From contig NZ_CP073089.1 of NCBI RefSeq assembly GCF_018137945.1, positions 1,674,001 to 1,738,000 of the forward strand: a DNA stretch of 64,000 bases, in the 5' to 3' direction. The stretch is from Brevibacterium sp. W7.2 (GTDB lineage: Bacteria; Actinomycetota; Actinomycetes; Actinomycetales; Brevibacteriaceae). The position numbers and the translations under genes were made by a program. The notes under the pieces are model-generated. The model saw only the letters and a program-made list of their open reading frames with translations, was not told where the DNA came from and ran no database searches. This document shows positions 23,492 through 31,681 of this stretch, piece by piece (within the stretch, counting starts at the first letter, position 1; each line of letters starts with the position of its first letter).

Positions 23492-23532
23492 GACCCATCG
23501 GCGTCTGAGACCCAACGGCGACTGAGACTTCA
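23481..23532. repeat. 17-bp tandem repeat starting at the glyS stop
   Basis: TCGGCGTCTGAGACCCA is repeated exactly at 23481-23497 and 23498-23514, with a degenerate third copy at 23515-23532. Each copy carries TGA (23489, 23506, 23523). Since 17 is not a multiple of 3, the three stops fall in all three frames. Confidence 0.9.
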
Positions 23533-23606
23533 GCGTCAGCGGACGGGCACGGTCCCAGGCCCCTGCCCGTCCGCCTCGGCGATCGATGATCTCACCCGCC
23601 CCACCG

Positions 23607-23659
23607 GCAGCGACAGCGGCCCCGACACCTGGTCATGGTGTCGGGGCCGCTGTCGCTGC
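23607..23659. terminator. 23-bp perfect hairpin between glyS and the aminotransferase gene
   Basis: Left arm 23607-23629 and right arm 23637-23659 are perfectly complementary over 23 bp (core CGGCCCCGACACC / GGTGTCGGGGCCG), with a 7-base loop. It lies between two convergent genes and should stop transcription from both sides. Confidence 0.85.
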
Positions 23660-23680
23660 GTCACGCGCCGAGGTGGGCGA

Positions 23681-25072
23681 TCAGAACATCGTCCACGCTT
23701 CCTTGAGGACGCTGCGGATGATCGATTCCATCTCGTCGAACTCCTTCTGACCGACGGTCAGCGGGGGCGAGAGCTGGATGACCGGGTCGCCGCGGTCGTC
23801 GGCACGGCAGTAGAGGCCGTTCTCGTACATCTTCGCCGAGACGAAGTTCTTGAGGATGCGCTCGGACTCCTCTTCGGTGAAGGACTCCTTCGTGTCCTTG
23901 TCCTTGACGAGTTCGATGCCGTAGAAGAAGCCCTCACCGCGGACGTCGCCGACGATCGGGAGGTCCTTGAGCTTCTCGAGCGTGAACTTGAACGCACCGG
24001 CGTTCTCGTGCACGTGGTCGTTGAGCTTCTCCTTCTCGAACACGTCGAAGTTCGCCATCGCGGCGGCACAGGCGACGGGGTGTCCGCCGAAGGTGTAGCC
24101 GTGGTAGAACGTCGCGTCGCCGTCGGGGCCGAAGGGCTCGAAGAGACGGTCCGAGGCGATCATCGCACCGAGCGGGGCGTACCCGGAGGTGATGCCCTTC
24201 GCCGAGGTGATGATGTCGGGGACGTAGCCGAAGTCGTTGCACGCGAACATGTCGCCGATGCGGCCGTAGGCGCAGATCGTCTCGTCGGAGACGAGGAGGA
24301 CGTCGTTCTCGTCGCAGATCTCGCGCACCCGCTCGAAGTATCCGGGAGGCGGCGGGAAGCAGCCACCGGAGTTCTGCACGGGCTCGAGGAAGACGGCTGC
24401 CACGGAGTCGGCGCCTTCGAACTCGATCGCCTCGGCGATGCGGTCGGCCGCCCAGCGGCCGAAGGCCTTCTCATCGTGCGCGTACGGCTCGGGCGCACGG
24501 TAGAAGTTCGTGTTCGGGACCTTGTGGGCACCGGGGACGAGCGGGGCGAACTGCTCGCGCAGGCCCGGCAGGGACGTCACCGACAGCGCGCCGTGCGGGG
24601 TGCCGTGGTAGGCGGTGGCACGGGAGATGATCTTGTGCTTGCCGGGCTTGCCGGTGAGCTTGAAGTAGTTCTTCGCGAGCTTCATCGCCGATTCGACGGA
24701 GTCGCCGCCGCCGGAGGTGAGGAACACGCGGTTGAGGTCGCCGGGGGCGTAGCTCGCGAGACGCTCGGAGAGCTCGATGGCCTGCGGGTGCGCGAACGAC
24801 CACAGCGGCATGAAGGGCAGCTGCATCGTCTGGTCGTACATCGCCTTGGCGATCTCCTCACGACCGTGCCCGACCTGGACGGTGAAGAGACCGGCGAGGC
24901 CGTCGAGGTACTTCTTGCCCTTGTCGTCGAAGATGTGGTGGCCTTCGCCGCGGGTGATGATCGGTGCCTGTCCGCCGTTGAACAGGGCCTGGTGCGGTGC
25001 CATGTGCATCCACACGTTGTTGCGCACGGCTTCCTGATACGGAGTGCCGGCTCTGGTGACATTGTCTGTCAT
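23681..25072 (-). CDS. class III (omega-type) aminotransferase
   Basis: PLP-dependent transaminase of 463 residues. The PLP-binding Lys292 lies in TSAKGITSG, with SDETICAYGR before it and YTFGGHPVACAAA after it. The family acts on omega-amino groups of substrates such as 2,4-diaminobutyrate, putrescine, GABA or beta-alanine. The upstream gene encodes an Lrp/AsnC regulator and overlaps it by ATGA (25072-25069), so they form an operon. With the ectoine-hydrolase-like gene next door, a role like DoeD (2,4-diaminobutyrate transaminase) is attractive but inferred. An in-frame TTG 12 bases earlier overlaps the ribosome site GGGGGA and is unlikely to be the start. Confidence 0.88.
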   Translation of the reverse strand: MTDNVTRAGTPYQEAVRNNVWMHMAPHQALFNGGQAPIITRGEGHHIFDDKGKKYLDGLAGLFTVQVGHGREEIAKAMYDQTMQLPFMPLWSFAHPQAIELSERLASYAPGDLNRVFLTSGGGDSVESAMKLAKNYFKLTGKPGKHKIISRATAYHGTPHGALSVTSLPGLREQFAPLVPGAHKVPNTNFYRAPEPYAHDEKAFGRWAADRIAEAIEFEGADSVAAVFLEPVQNSGGCFPPPPGYFERVREICDENDVLLVSDETICAYGRIGDMFACNDFGYVPDIITSAKGITSGYAPLGAMIASDRLFEPFGPDGDATFYHGYTFGGHPVACAAAMANFDVFEKEKLNDHVHENAGAFKFTLEKLKDLPIVGDVRGEGFFYGIELVKDKDTKESFTEEESERILKNFVSAKMYENGLYCRADDRGDPVIQLSPPLTVGQKEFDEMESIIRSVLKEAWTMF

Positions 25073-25554
25073 CGTGTCCCCCAATTGTATTTTTGCTTTT
25101 CGAGTGAGAGGTACATGAAGAGCTCCGTGTCGACGACGGCGTCGATCGACCGGAGTTCTCGGTTGACGAAATCGATGAGGTGTCGGTCCGATTCGCAGAC
25201 GATCTCCACAAGGAGGTCGAACGACCCCGCGGTGACGACGAGATAGTCGATCTCGTCATACCCGTGCAGCCTGTCGGCGACCTTCGAGATGTCCCCGCGG
25301 ACCTTCACGCCCACCATGGCCTGTCGGGCGAAGCCGAGACTGAGCGGGTCGGTCACGGCCACGATCTCCATCACGCCGGATTCGATGAGCCGTGACACCC
25401 GCTGCCGCACGGCCGCCTCGGAGAGTCCGACGGACTTGCCGATGGCAGAGTAGGACTTGCGTCCGTCGTGCTGGAGTTCGACGATGATCGCCTTGGACTT
25501 CTCGTCGAGGTTGCCCAGGCGGTGACTGCTGACGCTCGGCAGCGAGTGGGTCAT
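25069..25554 (-). CDS. Lrp/AsnC family transcriptional regulator
   Basis: 161 residues: N-terminal helix-turn-helix (SYSAIGKSVGLSEAAVRQRVSRL, about 38-60) and a C-terminal RAM ligand-binding domain (AMVGVKVRGDISKVADRLHG, VTAGSFDLLVEIVCES). Lrp/AsnC proteins sense amino acids or related metabolites and usually control adjacent catabolic genes. The ATG has GGAGGTG 5 bases upstream. Its stop overlaps the aminotransferase start. The spacer upstream (25608-25672) is notably AT-rich and probably holds the promoter and binding sites. In ectoine-degrading bacteria the regulator DoeX/AsnC belongs to this family. Confidence 0.9.
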   Translation of the reverse strand: MTHSLPSVSSHRLGNLDEKSKAIIVELQHDGRKSYSAIGKSVGLSEAAVRQRVSRLIESGVMEIVAVTDPLSLGFARQAMVGVKVRGDISKVADRLHGYDEIDYLVVTAGSFDLLVEIVCESDRHLIDFVNRELRSIDAVVDTELFMYLSLEKQKYNWGTR

Positions 25555-25766
25555 TCTTCACCTCCGTGATGTGAGTCTCAGACCAACCTACCATCGATTC
25601 AGTCGGAATGCGTAGTCCTGTTTGCGGATTCAGTTGATTTTCTTGAACTTTCATTCTGTATCCGTCATGAACGGGAAGCAGGCGGGCGTGGTGACGGGCT
25701 GGCTCGTGCTCGGGTGCCGGCGGGACCGGGCACCGGCCGCCTCGGTGCCGGTCCGCGCGCGCCTCA

Positions 25767-25796
25767 TTGACACCGTGTGAGGCGGATCACCAGACT
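25767..25796 (+). promoter_or_regulatory. promoter of the M24-family gene
   Basis: Consensus TTGACA (25767-25772), an 18-bp spacer and CAGACT (25791-25796). The ATG at 25803 begins 6 bases after the -10, so the mRNA is probably leaderless. Upstream, GGCACCG (25729-25735) and CGGTGCC (25743-25749) form a hairpin. Confidence 0.65.
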
Positions 25797-25802
25797 GGGC
25801 GC

Positions 25803-27131
25803 ATGAATGAGGGTGAGCTGTTCTCCGGTCGCGCCGACCGGCGCGCCGATGTGCAGGGGATGCGTCCGGGCGCCGAGCAGGGAGGTGCGGGGGCCGAGGT
25901 CCGGTCGCGTCCGCAGCCCTATCCCGGAGAGGTCGACACGATCGGTGCGAAGCATCTCGGGTTCGCCCCCGAGGAGTACCTCGCTCGCATCGCAGCGGTG
26001 CGCGGGCGGATGAGCGACCAGGGCCTGTCGGCGCTCATCGTCACCGATCCGGCGAACATCTACTACCTCACCGGCTACAACGCGTGGTCGTTCTACACTC
26101 CGCAGCTGCTCTTCGTCCCCTCCTCGGGTCCGCTCACGCTCTTCATGCGCGATATGGACGCCCGTGGGGCCACGCACACCTCGTGGCTGCCGCCGGAGGA
26201 CATCGTCGGCTACCCCGAGCGCTATGTGCAGCGTCCGCACATCCACCCCTTCGACTGGGTCGCCTTCGCCCTGCGCCAGCGGTGGGAGGTCGCCCGCGCT
26301 TCCACCTCGCCCGTCGGCGTCGAGATGGACTCGCACTTCTTCTCCCCGCGGGCCTTCCGCGCACTCGTCAACGGGGTCCCCGAATGGCGCCTCGTCGATT
26401 CGTTCGAACTCGTCAACTGGATCCGGGCGATCAAATCCCCGGCCGAACTCGCGCTCATGCACCGGGCCGCCGAGGTGACGACCGCGGCGATGACCGCGGC
26501 CCTCGAGTCGATCGCCGAGGGCGTGGGCCAGCACGAGGTCGCCGCCGCGATCGCCGCCGCGCAGATCCGCGGCAACGATGCCGCCTGGGGTGACTACCCG
26601 GCGATCGTGCCCCTCATGCCCACCGGAGAGAGCGCCGACACCCCGCACCTGACGTGGACCGACAGAGTGTTCGCAACGGATGAGTCCGTGAGCATCGAGC
26701 TCGCCGGAGTCCACCGCCGCTACCATGTCCCGCTCGCCCGGACAGCGGTCGTCGGCCGTCCGAAGCAGGAGCTCGTCCGTCTCGAGGGGGTCGTCGCCGA
26801 GGCGCTGGCAGCCGTCCTCGATGTCGCCCGACCCGGGGTGCCCACCGCGGAACTCGCACGGACCTGGAATCGGTCGCTGGCTCTGCACGGACTCGAGAAG
26901 CCGAGCCGCCTCGGCTATTCGATCGGCATCGGCTACCCGCCGGACTGGGGCGAGCGGACGATCTCGATCCGCACCGAGGACGATCAGATCCTCGAAGCGG
27001 GGATGGCCTTCCACCTCATCTGCGGCATGTGGATGAACGGCTACGGCTACGAGCTCTCCGAATCGATCCTCATCACCGACTCCGGTGCTGACACGTTCAC
27101 CGCGTTCCCGCGCGAGCTCATCCGCCTCTGA
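25803..27131 (+). CDS. M24-family hydrolase, ectoine hydrolase (DoeA/EutD)-like
   Basis: 442 residues. After a 40-residue unique N-terminus come the creatinase-type N-terminal domain (LTGYNAWSFYTPQLLFVP) and a pita-bread domain. Segments such as GDYPAIVPLMPTGE, TPHLTW, IELAGVHRRYHVPLART and GYPPDWGERTISI closely resemble DoeA/EutD proteins as I remember them. Canonical M24 metal ligands are missing: the D-x-G position is Glu299 (IELAG) and the ITRT Asp is replaced by Pro. Metal-independent catalysis with a Glu nucleophile is known for EutD. Ring opening of ectoine is therefore the leading guess. No deacetylase partner (DoeB) is in the window. The last codons begin a 20-bp tandem repeat. Confidence 0.75.
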   Translation: MNEGELFSGRADRRADVQGMRPGAEQGGAGAEVRSRPQPYPGEVDTIGAKHLGFAPEEYLARIAAVRGRMSDQGLSALIVTDPANIYYLTGYNAWSFYTPQLLFVPSSGPLTLFMRDMDARGATHTSWLPPEDIVGYPERYVQRPHIHPFDWVAFALRQRWEVARASTSPVGVEMDSHFFSPRAFRALVNGVPEWRLVDSFELVNWIRAIKSPAELALMHRAAEVTTAAMTAALESIAEGVGQHEVAAAIAAAQIRGNDAAWGDYPAIVPLMPTGESADTPHLTWTDRVFATDESVSIELAGVHRRYHVPLARTAVVGRPKQELVRLEGVVAEALAAVLDVARPGVPTAELARTWNRSLALHGLEKPSRLGYSIGIGYPPDWGERTISIRTEDDQILEAGMAFHLICGMWMNGYGYELSESILITDSGADTFTAFPRELIRL

Positions 27132-27220
27132 TGGGTCAGCTGCGCCTCTGATCGGTCCGAGGCGCACCTGATGGGTGAGTGCCGCACCTGATCGGTCAGG
27201 GCTCCTCTGACGGTTCAGTG
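27121..27220. repeat. 20-bp tandem repeat, five copies, starting on a stop codon
   Basis: Units at 27121, 27141, 27161, 27181 and 27201 follow the pattern CGC(C/A)(T/C)CTGAT(G/C)GGT. The first contains the last codons and TGA stop of the M24 gene. TGA recurs at 27149, 27169, 27189 and 27208, covering all three frames. Confidence 0.92.
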
Positions 27221-27610
27221 CCGGAGCGCCGAGGCGGCCGATCCCGCGGGGGCATCGGACCGGCGAGGTCGACGATCTGCCGGACCACCTCGGCGAGGGA
27301 CCGGCGGACCACCTCGGCGGAGAGCTGTGCACTGGTCATCGATGCCCGCACGCGATCCCTCGCTGCCGACAGGCACCTCAACGTCGACCGGCACCTCGAG
27401 CGGCGGAGTCGACCGGCCCCTTGAGCCATAATGACCACCCGTGCACGGGTAGTTTTCGGCGCTCCGCGGTGGGGATACGCAGCTCCGGGTGCCTGTCGGC
27501 GCCTCGGGTTGTGGGTGGGGCTGAGGGTGGTGTGTGGGGCTGAGGGTGGCGCGGGGGTGATGTGGCAGTCGGGCAGGCCCGGGTAGCCGGCGCCGAGGCG
27601 GTTGCCCCGC
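27221..27610. other. repeat-rich spacer without a recognisable gene
   Basis: No open frame here has convincing start, composition or homology. It consists largely of short duplications: CGGACCACCTCGGCG at 27281 and 27305 (24-bp period), GTCGACCGG twice near 27380 and 27410, and GGGGCTGAGGGTGG at 27517 and 27536 (19-bp period). It separates the M24 gene from the convergent permease gene. Confidence 0.6.
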
Positions 27611-29095
27611 TTACGCGAGGAACTGGAGCCAGAGGCCGATGGCGAGGGTGTTGAGGCCGACGATGAGGAACGCCCGGCTGAGCACCCACGACCCGTCCCG
27701 AGCATCGGCGGCCCCGGCGCCGGAGAGCTGGACGGCCATCGCGACCCGCGGCGGAGCGGCGAGCGCCGCCAGCGATCCCGCGGCGTTGCCTGCGGCGACG
27801 GCGGTCAGCGGCCCCGCTGCCGTTCCCTCACCGGCGACGGCGAGGGTGCTCGCGAACATCGCGTTGCTGCCCGTGTTCGACCCGGTGAGCACGGCGCCGA
27901 TCGTCGACAGCCACGGAGCGAGCACGAGGAGCCCCGTGGGCAGCAGGTCCCCGAACGCCGTGCTCATCCCCGAGGTCGTCATCACCCAGCCCATGAGCAT
28001 GAACGCCGCCGTCGCCGCCCCGATCGGCACCCATGCGCGCACCGCGCGGACGATGACCGGGCGCAGCGGCGGGGGAGATGACGCACCGTCGCTGCGCTCA
28101 TCCGTCGATTCGTCGACCCTGGGACTATCCGTCGATCCGGCACCCCTCTGCCCATTCTTCGCCCCGCGGGTCCGCGAGAGCGCAGCGACGAGGCAGGCGA
28201 CGGCCAGCCAGAACGGGGGAGAGGCGAGACTCTCCATGAGCGGAGACGGGAACACGGCGAGAAGCTCCCGCGCGGCGAGGATGCCGAGGGTGAGAACGCC
28301 GTAGGGCAGGACCGCGCGCCCGAGCGCCGCGGTGACTGCGGCGAAGCGGGCGCGGACCGCCAGGGGCACGCCGAGGCCGACGATGACGACGAGGGACCCG
28401 ATGATGCCGGCCGGCGCCATGCCGAGAAGACGGTTGGCGAGGAGGATTCCGCCCCACAGCAGACCGGCGGCACCGATCATCCCGAGTGCGCTGCCGAGGC
28501 GGGGACGCATGAGGACGAGAACCGAGCAGAGGACCACGGCCACCGGGATCGCGTTCACCCAGGCCGTCGACAGACCGAGCGCATCGACGTCGAAGCCGGC
28601 GAGCGCCGCCGCCACCGTCGTGCCCGGTCCGAGCGCACCCCACGGGACCGCGACGAGACCGAGGAGCCCGAGGAGCGCCGAATGCCGCAGCGAACAGCCG
28701 AGATGCCGGAGGATCGGCACACCGATCGTCACGCCGATGCCGAAGCCCGTGACGGATTCGGCGAAGGGGACGAGGCCGAAGACGACGAGGGCGACGCCGA
28801 GGGACCGGCTGGGCACCATCGACTCGACACTCGCGGAGATCGTCCGCATCGCGCCCGTGGCCTCGAGGATCCCGGCGAGCATCATCCCGAAGAGGAGGAT
28901 GAGCACCACCTCGGCGATGAGGGGGAAGTAGTCGCCGGCGGCCTGGGTGATGACGGGGAGGGGAGTGGGGAAGGCGAGGACCGCACAGAGGCCGGCACCG
29001 GCGAGTCCGGCCACCGCGGAGACCCACGTCGGCGCGCGGAAGGCGAGGAGCGCGACGGCGAGGAGAATGGGGACGAACGCGAGGAGACCGGTCAT
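27611..29095 (-). CDS. L-lactate permease family transporter (LctP)
   Basis: 494-residue inner-membrane carrier with about 12 hydrophobic helices. VPFAESVTGFGIGVTIGVPIL and STIGAVLTGSNTGSNAMF are the LctP-family signatures. A hydrophilic, Ser/Asp-rich cytoplasmic loop lies near residues 315-345. The family imports lactate or glycolate with protons. The start ATG 29095 is preferred; a GTG 6 bases upstream is in frame, and neither has a good ribosome site. Divergent from the XRE-cupin regulator, which is the likely controller. Confidence 0.88.
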   Translation of the reverse strand: MTGLLAFVPILLAVALLAFRAPTWVSAVAGLAGAGLCAVLAFPTPLPVITQAAGDYFPLIAEVVLILLFGMMLAGILEATGAMRTISASVESMVPSRSLGVALVVFGLVPFAESVTGFGIGVTIGVPILRHLGCSLRHSALLGLLGLVAVPWGALGPGTTVAAALAGFDVDALGLSTAWVNAIPVAVVLCSVLVLMRPRLGSALGMIGAAGLLWGGILLANRLLGMAPAGIIGSLVVIVGLGVPLAVRARFAAVTAALGRAVLPYGVLTLGILAARELLAVFPSPLMESLASPPFWLAVACLVAALSRTRGAKNGQRGAGSTDSPRVDESTDERSDGASSPPPLRPVIVRAVRAWVPIGAATAAFMLMGWVMTTSGMSTAFGDLLPTGLLVLAPWLSTIGAVLTGSNTGSNAMFASTLAVAGEGTAAGPLTAVAAGNAAGSLAALAAPPRVAMAVQLSGAGAADARDGSWVLSRAFLIVGLNTLAIGLWLQFLA

Positions 29096-29149
29096 AATCA
29101 CTTTTAATGGATTGAGATCTACTATCTGAGATTACATTAGGATGTCATC

Positions 29150-29698
29150 ATGGCGAAGTCAGAGGATCCCGGGGCGCGGGTGTTCGGGGCGCGCATCCGG
29201 GCTCGCCGCAAATACAGCAACCTCACCCTCAACGAGCTCGCGATCCGCGCCGGCATCTCCCGCGCCGCACTGTCGAAGATCGAACGCGGTGAGCAGGACA
29301 CCTCGGTGTCCAACGCCATGGGGCTCTCCCGCGCGCTCGGCGTCGACGTCGGCGAGCTCCTCGCCGAACCCGAGGTGCTCGTCACCCCGGCCGATGCGAT
29401 CGTCCCGCACGCGACGTACGGTCCCGGCACCTGGCGCCGCGACCTGCCCTCGCCGAGTGAGAACATCGAGGTCATCCACTACTCGCTCGAACCCCGCAGC
29501 GAGACCTCGCCGTTCGCCGCCCACCGCTCGGGATCCCGGGAGACCTTCTTCGTCCTCGCCGGCACCGTCGAGATCGTCACGATCGACCGCCGCACGATCC
29601 TGCGCGCCGGCGACTGCGCACAGGCCCCTGGCGATGTGCCCCACCAGCTCGCCAACCCCAGCGACCGGTCGGCAGAGCTCATGCTCATCATCACCTGA
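29150..29698 (+). CDS. XRE-family regulator with C-terminal cupin domain
   Basis: 182 residues. The helix-turn-helix at about 13-67 (LTLNELAIRAGISRAALSKIERGEQDTS) is followed by a cupin barrel (about 105-180: RETFFVLAGTVEIV, LRAGDCAQAPGDVPHQLAN). Such two-domain regulators sense a small ligand in the cupin and commonly control an adjacent transporter or catabolic gene. The 54-bp divergent region to the permease contains repeated GAGAT/ATCT elements (AGAT 29115-29118, ATCT 29124-29127) that could be the operator. Ligand unknown; lactate or a related acid is a guess from context. Confidence 0.88.
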   Translation: MAKSEDPGARVFGARIRARRKYSNLTLNELAIRAGISRAALSKIERGEQDTSVSNAMGLSRALGVDVGELLAEPEVLVTPADAIVPHATYGPGTWRRDLPSPSENIEVIHYSLEPRSETSPFAAHRSGSRETFFVLAGTVEIVTIDRRTILRAGDCAQAPGDVPHQLANPSDRSAELMLIIT

Positions 29699-29768
29699 GC
29701 CGGGTCCTCAGTCGCACCGAGTCTTCACCGCAGCTGTCGGCCGGGACCGGTCGACCGCCTCGGCGACC

Positions 29769-29913
29769 TTGACGCACCGGAGGCGACTCGGGCATCCTTG
29801 TGAGGTCCCACAGTCGAGTGAAGGCAGCGCCTGAGAATGAAGTGACACCTCATTTCCGCACCCGCGGGTGATTCGGACCCGCACCGCACCGCGTGCACGA
29901 AATGAGATCACTG
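29769..29913 (+). promoter_or_regulatory. promoter and attenuator-like leader of the ABC-F gene
   Basis: TTGACG (29769-29774), 18 bp, CATCCT (29793-29798), then a leader of about 110 bases. AGTGA/TCATTTC (29841-29845, 29850-29856) can pair with GAAATGA/TCACT (29899-29905, 29908-29912), ending two bases before the ATG. Inside, palindrome CACCCG-CGGGTG (29859-29870) competes with GCGGGT/ACCCGC (29864-29869, 29877-29882). Competing stems plus a small reading frame are the usual form of translation-dependent attenuators of antibiotic-response genes. Confidence 0.5.
29842..29871 (+). CDS. possible leader peptide of the ABC-F gene
   Basis: Nine-codon frame VTPHFRTRG, GTG at 29842 and TGA at 29869-29871, lying across the first halves of the leader stems. 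A two-codon ATG-AAG-TGA frame overlaps it at 29837-29845. Translation through either would open the long stem. There is no independent proof that either is translated. Confidence 0.3.
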   Translation: MTPHFRTRG

Positions 29914-31593
29914 ATGCCCTCTGCCATCACCCTGTCCGGACTCGGATACCGCCTCGGCGACGATACCGAGATCCTCACCCACCTCACCGCCACGATCCCA
30001 CTGGGACTCACCGGCCTCGTCGGTGACAACGGGATCGGCAAATCCACTCTCGCCCGGCTTCTCACCGGCGCGCTCGCCCCCACCACGGGGACCGTCACCG
30101 GTGCCGCCGGCGCCGTCCACATCGACCAGCTGCTGCCGCACACCGACGACCGCGTCGACGCGATCCTCGGCATCGCCGGCATCCGCACGAGCCTGCATCG
30201 CGCGCTGCACGGCGAGGCCGGACCAGCCGACTTCGACATCATCGGGGAGGACTGGGACATCGAGGAGCGGGCCCTGTCCGCCCTCGCCGAGGTGGGGCTC
30301 ACCCTCTCCGCGGACGACCTCGACCGGCAGGCTGCGACGTTCTCCGGCGGGGAGGCGATGCGGATCGGTCTCGCCCGCGCGGCGATGGTCGGGTCCTCAT
30401 GGCTCATCCTCGACGAGCCGAGCAACAACCTCGACGCGGCGGGCCGGGCCCTGCTCACCGAGCTGCTCGCGCGGCGGTCCGGGCCCACCCTCGTCATCTC
30501 CCACGACCGCGAGCTCCTCGACTCGATGACGACGATCGTCGAGATGACCGACCAGCTGCGCGTCTACGGCGGGAACTACACCGCATACGAGGAGATGGTC
30601 GCCGCCGAGGAGGAGGCGAAACAGGCGCGGCTGACCGACGCGAAGAAGGCCCACGCGATCGAGAAGCGCCAGCGCATCGACCTCGAGACCACCCTGGCGC
30701 GTGCCGACCGGAAGGCCGCGAAGGACAAGGCGAGCAAACGCCGACCGAAGATCGTCATGAACGGCCTCACCGACTTCGCGCAGAAGTCGGCGGCCAAACG
30801 GCGCGGGGACAAGGCCGCCGACGAGGCTGCGGCCGCCGCTGCCGTGCAGACCGCGAAGGACGCCCTGCGCCGGGACTCCTCGATCACCCTCCACCTGCCC
30901 GAGACCGAGGTCCATCCGAGCAGGCGCGTCCTCGAGGTGCGCCCGAGCGCTCTCGAGCGGCCGCGGGAGATCGTCGGACCGGAGCGGATTCGGCTCACCG
31001 GGCCCAACGGCGCGGGGAAGTCGACTCTCCTCGCCGCCGTCCGCGGCACCGCGCAGACCGGTGGCAGCGCCGCCGGTCGCGTGGGGAGCGACCACGGAGA
31101 CCGCGGCCGGTTGGGCAGCGGCGGCTCGGGGAGCGGTGGCCTTGTCGACGCGCTCTTCCCCGGCCTCAGTGTGCAGGTGTCCGTGCCGATCGGCCACCTC
31201 GACCAGCAGTACCGCCTGCCCGCCGAGGTCAGCGTCATGGAGGCGGTGCGCCGGCCGAACCCCGGGCTTGAGAAGCACCGCGTCCACGAGGTGCTCGCCG
31301 CCATGGGCCTGCGCGCCGAGCGGACCGCGCAGCTGTGCGGCACGCTCTCGGGTGGGGAGCGCTTCCGTGTCGCGCTGGCCGCGACCCTGCTCTCCGACCC
31401 GGCCCCGCAGCTGCTCATCCTCGACGAACCCGGCAACAACCTCGACGTGTCCTCGCAGCGGGCGCTCACCTCGGCGCTCGAGGGATACGGGGGAGCGATG
31501 CTCGTCGTCACCCACGACGACCGCCTCGCCGCCGAACTCCGCCTCGACGCCGTCTGGGACGTGCGGGACCTGCGCGGGGAGGACGACCGGTGA
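29914..31593 (+). CDS. ABC-F family ATPase (ribosome-associated)
   Basis: 559 residues with two ABC domains and no membrane part. Walker A GDNGIGKST and GPNGAGKST, signatures FSGGEAMRIGLARA and LSGGERFRVALAA, Walker B WLILDEPSNNLD and LLILDEPGNNLD. A charged, Lys/Arg/Ala-rich interdomain linker of about 100 residues would reach into the ribosome. ABC-F proteins rescue stalled or antibiotic-bound ribosomes; whether this one confers resistance cannot be read from sequence. A Gly/Ser-rich insertion (about residues 385-410) sits in the second domain. ATG 29914 is preferred; GTG 29893 and ATG 29902 are in frame but inside the leader stem. Confidence 0.88.
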   Translation: MPSAITLSGLGYRLGDDTEILTHLTATIPLGLTGLVGDNGIGKSTLARLLTGALAPTTGTVTGAAGAVHIDQLLPHTDDRVDAILGIAGIRTSLHRALHGEAGPADFDIIGEDWDIEERALSALAEVGLTLSADDLDRQAATFSGGEAMRIGLARAAMVGSSWLILDEPSNNLDAAGRALLTELLARRSGPTLVISHDRELLDSMTTIVEMTDQLRVYGGNYTAYEEMVAAEEEAKQARLTDAKKAHAIEKRQRIDLETTLARADRKAAKDKASKRRPKIVMNGLTDFAQKSAAKRRGDKAADEAAAAAAVQTAKDALRRDSSITLHLPETEVHPSRRVLEVRPSALERPREIVGPERIRLTGPNGAGKSTLLAAVRGTAQTGGSAAGRVGSDHGDRGRLGSGGSGSGGLVDALFPGLSVQVSVPIGHLDQQYRLPAEVSVMEAVRRPNPGLEKHRVHEVLAAMGLRAERTAQLCGTLSGGERFRVALAATLLSDPAPQLLILDEPGNNLDVSSQRALTSALEGYGGAMLVVTHDDRLAAELRLDAVWDVRDLRGEDDR

Positions 31594-31681
31594 CCAGGGA
31601 ATATGCCGCACCACCTCGGTGTTGCGGGTCTGTGAGCAAGGGTACGATGCTCGATTTGGCAGGCTTTGGGATAATGGCATG

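Noticed and set aside
25713-25749. Riboswitch or attenuator upstream of the M24 gene
   Set aside because: The competing GGTGCC/GGCACC stems lie upstream of the consensus -35 at 25767, so they would not be in the transcript.
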